This document shows positions 42,412 through 49,233 of a stretch of 49,233 nucleotides of DNA, in pieces. The stretch is from Paracoccaceae bacterium. Its GTDB lineage: Bacteria > Pseudomonadota > Alphaproteobacteria > Rhodobacterales > Rhodobacteraceae. A program made the translations under genes and the position numbers. The stretch is taken from assembly GCA_018223085.1 (NCBI GenBank), contig JAAEZB010000009.1, positions 1 through 49,233 of the forward strand, written 5' to 3'. The notes beneath the pieces are model-generated. The model did not search any database. It saw nothing but the letters and a program-made list of their open reading frames with translations, and was not told the DNA's origin. Every line of letters starts with the position of its first letter. The first letter of the stretch is position 1.

Positions 42412-45400
42412 ATGAAAATCGAAAGAAATTTCACCAAGGCAGGCCAGGACGCATATGCAAGCCTGGATTTCGTGACCACGGTATCCGAGATTCGCAATCC
42501 GGATGGCACCATTGTTTTCAAGCTCGATAATGTCGAAGTGCCGACCAGCTGGAGCCAAGTTGCCAGCGATGTGATCGCACAAAAGTATTTCCGCAAGGCG
42601 GGCGTGCCGTCCAAGACCAAGAAGGTCAAGGAAAAGGGTGTGCCGGAATTCCTTTGGCGCTCGGTCCCGGCGGAAGGCGCCGAGATGGGCGGTGAAATCT
42701 CTTCCAAGCAGGTTTTTGACCGTCTCGCGGGCGCATGGGCTTATTGGGGCTGGAAGGGGGGCTATTTCTCGACAGAGGAAGACGCGCGCGCCTATTTCGA
42801 CGAGATGCGCTATATGCTCGCCTCGCAGCGTGCGGCGCCGAACTCGCCGCAGTGGTTCAACACCGGTCTGCATTGGGCCTATGGCATCGACGGGCCGAGC
42901 CAGGGGCACCACTATGTGGATTACAAAACCGGCAAGTTGACCCGTTCGAAATCCGCTTATGAACATCCGCAGCCACATGCCTGCTTTATCCAGTCGGTCG
43001 CCGATGACCTTGTGGGTGATGGCGGCATTATGGATCTCTGGGTGCGTGAGGCGCGTCTGTTCAAATACGGCTCGGGCACCGGCACCAACTTCTCGTCGCT
43101 ACGTGCAGCCAACGAAAATCTGTCGGGTGGCGGCAAATCCTCGGGCCTGATGGGGTTCTTGAAGATTGGCGACCGCGCGGCGGGCGCGATCAAATCCGGC
43201 GGCACCACACGGCGCGCGGCCAAGATGGTCATTGTCGATGCCGACCACCCGGATATCGAGGAATATATCAACTGGAAGGTCAAGGAAGAGCAAAAGGTTG
43301 CCTCGATCGTGGCCGGCTCAAAGATGCACGAGCAGAAGCTCAACGACATCTTCGCAGCGATCCGTGCCTGGGACGGCAAGGAAGAGGACGCTTATGACCC
43401 GAAGGTCAACGACGGTCTGAAGGCGGCGATCCGCGAGTCCAAAAAGGTTGCGATCCCCGAGACTTACGTCAAGCGCGTGCTGGATTACGCCAAGCAGGGC
43501 TATGGTTCGATCGAATTCCCGACCTATGACACCGATTGGGATAGTGAGGCTTATGCCTCGGTCTCGGGCCAGAACTCCAACAACTCGATCCGCGTCACCG
43601 ATGCCTTTCTTCAGGCAGTCAAGGATGATGCTGATTGGGAACTGATCCGGCGCACCGACGGCTCCGTGGCCAAGACGATCAAGGCGCGCAAGCTTTGGGA
43701 AGACGTCGGGCACGCGGCCTGGGCCTGTGCCGATCCGGGCATTCAGTTCCACGACACCGTTAACGCCTGGCATACCTGCCCGGAAGATGGTGCAATCCGC
43801 GGGTCGAACCCATGTTCGGAATACATGTTCCTTGATGACACGGCCTGTAACCTGGCGTCGATGAACCTGCTGACCTTCCTTGAGGAGGGAGTGTTCAACG
43901 CCGAAGATTACATGCATGCGACGCGTCTTTGGACTGTGACGCTCGAAATTTCGGTGATGATGGCGCAGTTCCCCTCTAAGGAAATCGCCCAGCTTTCCTA
44001 TGATTTCCGCACCCTTGGCCTTGGCTATGCCAATATCGGCGGGCTGCTGATGAACATGGGGTTCAGCTATGATTCCGATGAGGGCCGGGCGCTCACTGGG
44101 GCGCTCACGGCAATCATGACCGGCGTGTCCTATGCTACCTCGGCCGAGATGGCGGGCGAACTTGGGGCGTTTTCGGGCTATAAGCGCAATGCCGATCACA
44201 TGCTGCGCGTTATCCGTAACCACCGCCGCGCCGCCTATGGCGAGACCGAGGGTTATGAGAACCTCGCGGTGAAACCAGTAGAGCTTGATCTGGACAATTG
44301 CCCGGATCAAAAGCTTGTGGCTCTGGCCCAGTCGAGCTGGGATGAGGCGCTGCGCCTTGGCGAGAAACACGGCTATCGCAACGCTCAGACCTCTGTTATT
44401 GCGCCGACTGGTACGATTGGCCTTGTGATGGATTGCGACACGACCGGGATCGAGCCGGACTTTGCCTTGGTGAAGTTCAAGAAACTGGCCGGTGGCGGTT
44501 ACTTCAAGATCATCAACCGGTCCGTGCCTGCGGCCCTTGAAAAGATTGGCTATTCTTCGGCTCAGATCGAAGAGATCGTGTCTTATGCGGTTGGCCATGG
44601 CAGCCTTGGTAATGCGCCGGGGATCAACCATACCTCGCTTATCGGGCATGGGTTCGGTCAGGCGGAGCTCGACAAGATCGAATCTTCGCTCGCAACCGCT
44701 TTTGATATCCGGTTCGTCTTCAATCAGTGGACCCTCGGCGAAGCCTTCTGCACCAATGTGCTCGGCATTCCGGCGGAGAAACTCAACGATCCGACCTTTG
44801 ACTTGCTGTCGCACCTTGGCTTTACCCGCAAGGATATCGACGCGGCCAACGACCATGTCTGCGGCACCATGACCCTCGAAGGGGCGCCTTTCCTCAAGGA
44901 AGAGCATTACGCGATCTTCGATTGTGCCAACGCCTGCGGCAAGAAGGGCAAGCGGTATCTCTCGGTCAATAGCCACATCACCATGATGGCGGCGGCGCAG
45001 TCGTTCATCTCGGGGGCGATCTCGAAGACGATCAACATGCCCAACGATGCCACGATTGAGGACTGTCAGAAGGCTTATGAGTTGTCCTGGTCGCTTGGTG
45101 TGAAGGCGAACGCGCTGTATCGGGATGGTTCGAAACTGTCGCAGCCTCTGGCGGCGGCGCTGGTCGAGGATGATGACGAGGCGGCAGAGGCGCTCGAAAG
45201 CGGCTCGATGCAGGAAAAAGCGGTCGTGCTTGCCGAGAAGATCATCGAGAAGGTGGTCATCAAGGAGATCATCAAGTCCCAGCGCAGCAAGATGCCGGAA
45301 CGCCGCAAGGGCTATACCCAGAAGGCGGTTGTCGGCGGCCACAAGGTCTATCTGCGCACGGGCGAGTATGAGGATGGCTCGCTCGGCGAGATTTTCATCG

Positions 45401-46077
45401 ACATGCACAAGGAAGGCGCGGGATTCCGTGCGATGATGAACAACTTTGCCATCGCAGTGTCGGTTGGTCTTCAATACGGTGTGCCGCTTGAGGAGTTCGT
45501 TGATGCCTTTACCTTCACCAAGTTCGAACCGGCGGGCATGGTGCAGGGCAATGACTCGATCAAGAACGCGACGTCGATCCTCGACTATATCTTCCGCGAA
45601 CTGGCTGTGTCCTATCTTGATCGCACCGACCTTGCTCATGTGAAACCACAGGGCGCGTCCTTCGACGATCTGGGCCGTGGCGAGGAAGAGGGCGTATCGA
45701 ACGTTCAGGAACTCAGCGAAAGCGCAGCGTCGAAATCGCTCGAAGTGCTTAAGCAGATTTCCTCGACCGGATACCTGCGCAAGCGTCTTCCGCAGGAGCT
45801 TGTGGTGCTGAATGGCGGCGCGGCAGGGGCCGTGGCGCTTAGCGGGACAGATCCGGAAGTGGCGCTGCAAACTTTGGTACCGGAAACCAGCGGTTCGGTG
45901 AGTGTGTCAACAACCACCGCCGTATCCTCGGGCACCGTGTCCATGGATGCGCGCACGAAGGCCAAGATGCAGGGCTACGAGGGCGATCCTTGCGGCGATT
46001 GCGGCAACTACACGTTGGTGCGCAACGGCACCTGCATGAAGTGCAACACCTGCGGCGCGACAAGCGGGTGTAGCTAA
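42412..46077 (+). CDS. nrdJ: B12-dependent (class II) ribonucleotide reductase
   Basis: NrdJ reduces ribonucleotides to deoxyribonucleotides with adenosylcobalamin and works with or without oxygen. The 1221 residues match the large proteobacterial class II type. An active-site block [20 protein letters not shown] lies near residue 470, [12 protein letters not shown] near 545, and a C-terminal zinc-ribbon-like tail ([20 protein letters not shown], about 1195-1215) carries paired CxxC motifs. ATG 42412 gives [14 protein letters not shown]. Tandem NrdR boxes lie upstream and a terminator follows. Convergent with mttB. Confidence 0.96.
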   Translation: MKIERNFTKAGQDAYASLDFVTTVSEIRNPDGTIVFKLDNVEVPTSWSQVASDVIAQKYFRKAGVPSKTKKVKEKGVPEFLWRSVPAEGAEMGGEISSKQVFDRLAGAWAYWGWKGGYFSTEEDARAYFDEMRYMLASQRAAPNSPQWFNTGLHWAYGIDGPSQGHHYVDYKTGKLTRSKSAYEHPQPHACFIQSVADDLVGDGGIMDLWVREARLFKYGSGTGTNFSSLRAANENLSGGGKSSGLMGFLKIGDRAAGAIKSGGTTRRAAKMVIVDADHPDIEEYINWKVKEEQKVASIVAGSKMHEQKLNDIFAAIRAWDGKEEDAYDPKVNDGLKAAIRESKKVAIPETYVKRVLDYAKQGYGSIEFPTYDTDWDSEAYASVSGQNSNNSIRVTDAFLQAVKDDADWELIRRTDGSVAKTIKARKLWEDVGHAAWACADPGIQFHDTVNAWHTCPEDGAIRGSNPCSEYMFLDDTACNLASMNLLTFLEEGVFNAEDYMHATRLWTVTLEISVMMAQFPSKEIAQLSYDFRTLGLGYANIGGLLMNMGFSYDSDEGRALTGALTAIMTGVSYATSAEMAGELGAFSGYKRNADHMLRVIRNHRRAAYGETEGYENLAVKPVELDLDNCPDQKLVALAQSSWDEALRLGEKHGYRNAQTSVIAPTGTIGLVMDCDTTGIEPDFALVKFKKLAGGGYFKIINRSVPAALEKIGYSSAQIEEIVSYAVGHGSLGNAPGINHTSLIGHGFGQAELDKIESSLATAFDIRFVFNQWTLGEAFCTNVLGIPAEKLNDPTFDLLSHLGFTRKDIDAANDHVCGTMTLEGAPFLKEEHYAIFDCANACGKKGKRYLSVNSHITMMAAAQSFISGAISKTINMPNDATIEDCQKAYELSWSLGVKANALYRDGSKLSQPLAAALVEDDDEAAEALESGSMQEKAVVLAEKIIEKVVIKEIIKSQRSKMPERRKGYTQKAVVGGHKVYLRTGEYEDGSLGEIFIDMHKEGAGFRAMMNNFAIAVSVGLQYGVPLEEFVDAFTFTKFEPAGMVQGNDSIKNATSILDYIFRELAVSYLDRTDLAHVKPQGASFDDLGRGEEEGVSNVQELSESAASKSLEVLKQISSTGYLRKRLPQELVVLNGGAAGAVALSGTDPEVALQTLVPETSGSVSVSTTTAVSSGTVSMDARTKAKMQGYEGDPCGDCGNYTLVRNGTCMKCNTCGATSGCS

Positions 46078-46171
46078 CAGAACACGGGGCGGGTGCGCTC
46101 GCCCCGACGACGCTCAGGCCGCAGGCAAAAAACCACGGGCGGTATAAAGAGTGAGCCTGAGCGGCGAAACT

Positions 46172-46196
46172 GGGGGGCCTTTGGCCCCCCGTTTTT
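46172..46196 (+). terminator. Rho-independent terminator after nrdJ
   Basis: GGGGGGCC (46172-46179), TTT, GGCCCCCC (46183-46190), then five T's. It lies 95 bp past the nrdJ stop and just before the mttB 3' end. Confidence 0.9.
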
Positions 46197-46199
46197 CGT

Positions 46200-47738
46200 T
46201 CAGAGGGACAGGTGAATGTTGAACCGCTTGCGGATCGCCTGATCGGTGAGCGGGTCGAATTGTGCGAGACCTGGTTCGGTAAGGATTTCGTCTTTGCGTA
46301 TTGTGGCGTTGGCGATGAGATCCGGCTTGCCTTTTTCGTCCCATTCTTTGGGTGAAGTTCTGTCGCCAAGCTTTGGATACACATGATCTTTTTGCATCCG
46401 GCCTAGGGTCTGGCTCGTGCCGAGGTAATGGCCCGGTCCGCCGATGCAAACCTCGCGCATTTGGTCGAGGGCAAGAGTTTCGTCATCAACCTCGATACCG
46501 CGCACACAGCGCAGGGCCTGACCGATGAGATCATCGCCGAGGATCAGGGATTCATGGCAGAATCCGAGGAGCGAGGCATGCATTCCCGCCGCCTCGTAAA
46601 CCATGTTGCAGCCTGATAGACCGGTCATCACCGCCGAACACATCTGTTCCCAACCGGCCTGCATATCGGGCAGTTTGGAATCCGCAGCCCCGGCTGCCGC
46701 GCCACCGGGCACATCGTAGAAACGGTGCATTTGGGCGCAGCCCGCCGAGAGGAGTGCCTGTTCGCCCGAACCGACGCTCATCGCGCCGGTGCGCAGGTCA
46801 AGACCAAAGGGCCATGTGCCAAAAATCGCCGGGTGGCCGGGTTTGACCGCGTTGACATAGACAAGACCGGCAAGGCATTCGGCGGTGGATTGCACGATGG
46901 CCCCTGCAACGGTTGAAGGCGCGGTGGCGCCGGCCATGCCCGCGGATAGGAGAAGCACCGGCATGCCGCCCTCAATGCAGGCCTCCATCACCTCGCAGCT
47001 TTCGGTTGCAAAGCGCATGGGCGGCACGACGAAGCAGTTGGAATTGCTGACAAAAGGCCGTGCACGCCAGGCCTCTTCGCTGCCTGCGATCAGGTGCAAC
47101 ATTTCGAGGGCATCGGCGACATGAGCCTTGTCGGTAAAGGAGGTGCCCACATGTTTGCGCGTCCCGGCGCAGCAGGCATAGACCGTGTTGTAATCCATTT
47201 CACGGTTATCAGTGATATCGCGCGCGACCATGGGGCGTTGCAGGAAGTGGATATTGTCGAGGCGATCCGTGATCCTGGCAGCGTCATAGAGATCCTGAAG
47301 CGTGCTCTCGCGGTAGTGGCGGCCCTCTGGGTCGACCACATGCACGGCAGCCCCGGCGGTGCCGTAATGGACGCGGGGACCGGCGAGGGACATGTCATGG
47401 GACGGGTCGCGGCCAAAGAGTGTCACGCTGCGGTTGGCCTTGGCGATGGTGTCTTCGACAAGCGCGCGAGGGAAGCGCAGGCGTCCATCTTCGCCAAGCA
47501 CGGCCCCGGCGCGGGTCAGATAGGCGATACCGCTTTCGGGGGCTCCGGCGAGGCCGATCTCTTCGAGCGCGGTCAGGGCAGCCTCGTGAATGCGGGCCAT
47601 GTCGGCCTCGGTCAGAGGATTGTAGCGTCCACCTTCAAGGCCGGGGCGGATGGGCCGGACGTTGGAGGCAAGGGGATTAGTGCGGCTGATATGGCGCGCA
47701 GCGCGCCCGCCGGAACGGCGAGATTGTACATTTGTCAT
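46200..47738 (-). CDS. Trimethylamine methyltransferase family protein (MttB superfamily, non-pyrrolysine)
   Basis: A 512-residue member of the MttB superfamily, which transfers methyl groups from quaternary amines or trimethylamine to a corrinoid protein. Visible are DIGYLTR-like AALTALEEIGLAGAPES, VHYGTAGAAVHVVDPEGRHY, FVSNSNCFVVPPMRFATES, and AGCAQMHRFYDVPGG. The frame is uninterrupted, so no amber/pyrrolysine codon is used; this places it with the non-Pyl branch that includes glycine-betaine and proline-betaine enzymes. Its substrate is unknown and no corrinoid protein is encoded nearby. ATG 47738 follows a 32-codon ORF and a hairpin leader. Confidence 0.85.
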   Translation of the reverse strand: MTNVQSRRSGGRAARHISRTNPLASNVRPIRPGLEGGRYNPLTEADMARIHEAALTALEEIGLAGAPESGIAYLTRAGAVLGEDGRLRFPRALVEDTIAKANRSVTLFGRDPSHDMSLAGPRVHYGTAGAAVHVVDPEGRHYRESTLQDLYDAARITDRLDNIHFLQRPMVARDITDNREMDYNTVYACCAGTRKHVGTSFTDKAHVADALEMLHLIAGSEEAWRARPFVSNSNCFVVPPMRFATESCEVMEACIEGGMPVLLLSAGMAGATAPSTVAGAIVQSTAECLAGLVYVNAVKPGHPAIFGTWPFGLDLRTGAMSVGSGEQALLSAGCAQMHRFYDVPGGAAAGAADSKLPDMQAGWEQMCSAVMTGLSGCNMVYEAAGMHASLLGFCHESLILGDDLIGQALRCVRGIEVDDETLALDQMREVCIGGPGHYLGTSQTLGRMQKDHVYPKLGDRTSPKEWDEKGKPDLIANATIRKDEILTEPGLAQFDPLTDQAIRKRFNIHLSL

Positions 47739-47766
47739 GCGGTGTAAGCCTTTGATAAGATGTCTG

Positions 47767-47865
47767 TTATGCGAAGTGATGACAGACATGGACCGGTCGC
47801 CCACGGGCGGCGCGGCCACGGGTGGCCCCGATGACAAGGCGCGTCAGGTAGATTTTCCAACGCAT
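47767..47865 (-). CDS. Possible 32-residue leader peptide upstream of mttB
   Basis: A small frame opens MRWKIYLTRLVIG, is Arg/Ala-rich in the middle, and ends HVCHHFA. GGGAGAA lies at good spacing before the ATG (47865). It stops 28 bp before the mttB ATG. It may be a leader peptide, a small protein, or chance; there is no family match in my memory. Confidence 0.35.
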   Translation of the reverse strand: MRWKIYLTRLVIGATRGRAARGRPVHVCHHFA

Positions 47866-47874
47866 GCGAATTCT

Positions 47875-47910
47875 CCCTGTTTTGGGAAAGTTTGTGCGAG
47901 GAAAACAGGG
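47875..47910 (-). promoter_or_regulatory. Inverted repeat that could mask the leader-ORF ribosome-binding site
   Basis: CCCTGTTTT (47875-47883) and AAAACAGGG (47902-47910) form a perfect 9-bp inverted repeat with an 18-bp spacer. On the minus strand the second arm ends in GGG of the GGGAGAA ribosome-binding site. No T-run follows, so it is not a terminator. It may be a riboregulator or an operator. Confidence 0.5.
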
Positions 47911-47946
47911 AAATCTGTGCGGAAAGCGACAGGATGTCGCAAATGG

Positions 47947-49119
47947 CTAGTTCGAAAGCGATTCCGCAAAGCGACAGATGGTTTCGAGGGCCTCGGCAAA
48001 GCGGGCGTCGTCGATGGTCATGGCGACGCGGATATGGCCTGCGGCGGCGCGGCCAAAGCTCTCGCCGGGCATGACGGCGATGTGGTGCGCGTCAAGCAGT
48101 TGGTTGGCAAAGTCAAAGCCACTCAGGCCGGTCGCGCGCAGGTCGAGCATGATATACATGGCGCCTTGGGAGGGCACTACGCCAACCGTGTTGTGGCGCG
48201 CAAGAATCTCGGTGGCGAGGGCACGACGGCGGCGGAAAGGTTCGGCGATTTTATCTTCGAGATCAGAGCCTTGGGAGATCGCGAAATCGGCGGCGTCCTG
48301 AATATAGCCGGGCACGCCATAGGTCGTGTGGGTGGCGAGGTTGATGAGGTGTTCGACCACATCCACAGGGCCGCAGATCCAGCCGACCCGGCTTCCGGTC
48401 ATGGCATGGGATTTGGACATGGAGCCGACGACAAGGGTGCGCTCGGCCATGTTGGGGAGGGCGCGGGGGGAGAGGTGTTCGCCTTCCCAGATTTGGGTGT
48501 CATAGACCTCGTCGGAGATCAGCCAGAGATCGTGTTTGCGGCAGATGTCCGCAATGCCCTCAAGAGTGTGGCGGGAGTAGATTGAGCCGGTGGGATTGTT
48601 GGGGGTGTTGATGAGGAGCGAACGCGCCCCTTTGGCCTTGGCGTCGATGTCTTCGGCGCGGGGTTGAAAGCCATCTTCGGGACGGGTTTCGATGGCGAGG
48701 GGCTCGGCGCCGATGCTGCGGATCGTACCGGGATAGGTTGCGTAATAGGGATCGATGAAAAGCGCGGTATCGCCTTCGTCACAGGCCGCGAGATGGGCGG
48801 CAAAAAGTGCAGACTGGCCGCCGGGCGTAATAAGAATGTTCTCATAAGTGGTTGGCACACATGTTTTTTCTTTAATACGGCGCGCCACGCTTTCGCGTAG
48901 GTTTTGGATGCCGGGGACCATGGCATAGCCAGTGTGCCCGCCCTTGGCGGCGCGGTCCATGGCATCCAAGATCACAGGATCGGTGCCAATATCATGCTCG
49001 CCAATCGTCAGTTCGATCACGTCCACACCGGCCTCGACCATCTGGCGGGCGCGGTAGAAAACCTCCCATCCGTCAGAGCCGGAAGGGGTCAGATGCGTGA
49101 TGCGATGGGAGAGCTTCAT
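47947..49119 (-). CDS. Pyridoxal phosphate-dependent aminotransferase
   Basis: A 390-residue fold-type I aminotransferase. ILITPGGQSALFAAHLAA (about 90) is the phosphate-binding region, LLINTPNNPTGSIYSRHT (about 160) the NNPTG motif, and VVGSMSKSHAMTGSRVGWI (about 222-240) holds the PLP lysine. The substrate is unknown; it resembles aspartate/alanine-type enzymes. ATG 49119 is chosen over an upstream in-frame start. It is upstream of the mttB leader on the same strand. Bases 49120-49233 show nothing further. Confidence 0.9.
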   Translation of the reverse strand: MKLSHRITHLTPSGSDGWEVFYRARQMVEAGVDVIELTIGEHDIGTDPVILDAMDRAAKGGHTGYAMVPGIQNLRESVARRIKEKTCVPTTYENILITPGGQSALFAAHLAACDEGDTALFIDPYYATYPGTIRSIGAEPLAIETRPEDGFQPRAEDIDAKAKGARSLLINTPNNPTGSIYSRHTLEGIADICRKHDLWLISDEVYDTQIWEGEHLSPRALPNMAERTLVVGSMSKSHAMTGSRVGWICGPVDVVEHLINLATHTTYGVPGYIQDAADFAISQGSDLEDKIAEPFRRRRALATEILARHNTVGVVPSQGAMYIMLDLRATGLSGFDFANQLLDAHHIAVMPGESFGRAAAGHIRVAMTIDDARFAEALETICRFAESLSN

Positions 49120-49233
49120 GAGGGGCCTCGGGTCGTGAAATTGGAACCCCGAGAGGGCCAAAGGGGGCGTGCGATGTCAAATGCAATTGTGTGATGAGGG
49201 GCATCAAAACGCATGTCTGTATCACGTCGGTAT

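Noticed and set aside
43318-45870. 850-codon minus-strand open frame across nrdJ
   Set aside because: It is antisense to the well-supported ribonucleotide reductase; the length results from codon bias.
46200-47738. Pyrrolysine-coding amber codon in the mttB homologue
   Set aside because: The frame is open throughout with no in-frame TAG, so it is a non-Pyl member.

Overview
The window looks like chromosomal DNA from an alphaproteobacterium of the order Rhodobacterales (Roseobacter/Rhodobacter group). The evidence is the gene content and order: tkt/zapA, purL-bolA-grxD, a fused indolepyruvate ferredoxin oxidoreductase, system I cytochrome c maturation genes with a GH108 endolysin and 3TM holin, a trpGD-ung-trpC-moaC-moeA-lexA run, fabI-gpt, and a B12-dependent ribonucleotide reductase. 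Other support is GC-rich coding sequence, an alphaproteobacterial GTTC-N7-GTTC SOS box and a TTAA-N7-TTAA CtrA-type site. No insertion sequence, integrase, CRISPR array or rRNA was seen, and almost every gene is intact. Genus cannot be fixed from this.

Layout. 1-3.1 kb: 5' part of transketolase (minus), diverging from a coiled-coil gene and zapA. 3.1-6.0 kb: purL, bolA and the CGFS glutaredoxin gene (minus), with a near-identical 32-bp repeat pair between zapA and grxD. 6.0-10.9 kb: a candidate small RNA, a LysR regulator, and a divergent indolepyruvate oxidoreductase whose promoter carries a perfect dyad. 10.9-18.9 kb (plus): acyltransferase, murI, argC, ccmE, endolysin, holin, ccmF, ccmH and an enoyl-CoA hydratase-like gene. 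18.9-21.4 kb: two paralogous anchored RTX proteins (minus) with a perfect CtrA-type site upstream. 21.6-24.5 kb: gltX-gltA. 24.5-27.3 kb: comEC converging on lexA. 27.4-32.1 kb: molybdopterin and tryptophan genes with ung inside. 32.3-38.4 kb: a YibQ-type deacetylase (plus), trpE, a PpiD-like foldase and an aminotransferase. 38.5-41.8 kb: gpt, fabI, pdxH, a double cold-shock-domain protein, a DUF192 protein and tRNA-Pro(TGG). 41.8-49.2 kb: a 608-bp regulatory region, nrdJ, an MttB-family methyltransferase with an unusual leader, and an aminotransferase.

How the parts fit. Most of the window is housekeeping metabolism (purine, tryptophan, arginine, molybdopterin, TCA cycle, fatty acid synthesis, PLP and cytochrome c assembly). 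The more unusual material is an endolysin-holin pair of the type used for gene transfer agent release, set between ccmE and ccmF; comEC (DNA uptake) with a near-match CtrA site; and an RTX operon with a perfect CtrA-type site. Together they suggest that CtrA-linked lysis, DNA uptake and surface functions are scattered among housekeeping genes. This is inferred from motifs and family knowledge only. Other regulatory signals are tandem NrdR-like boxes upstream of nrdJ, a LexA box over the lexA -10, a dyad in the ior promoter spacer, a hairpin that could mask the ribosome-binding site before a 32-codon ORF ahead of mttB, and a possible anti-Shine-Dalgarno sRNA next to the LysR gene.
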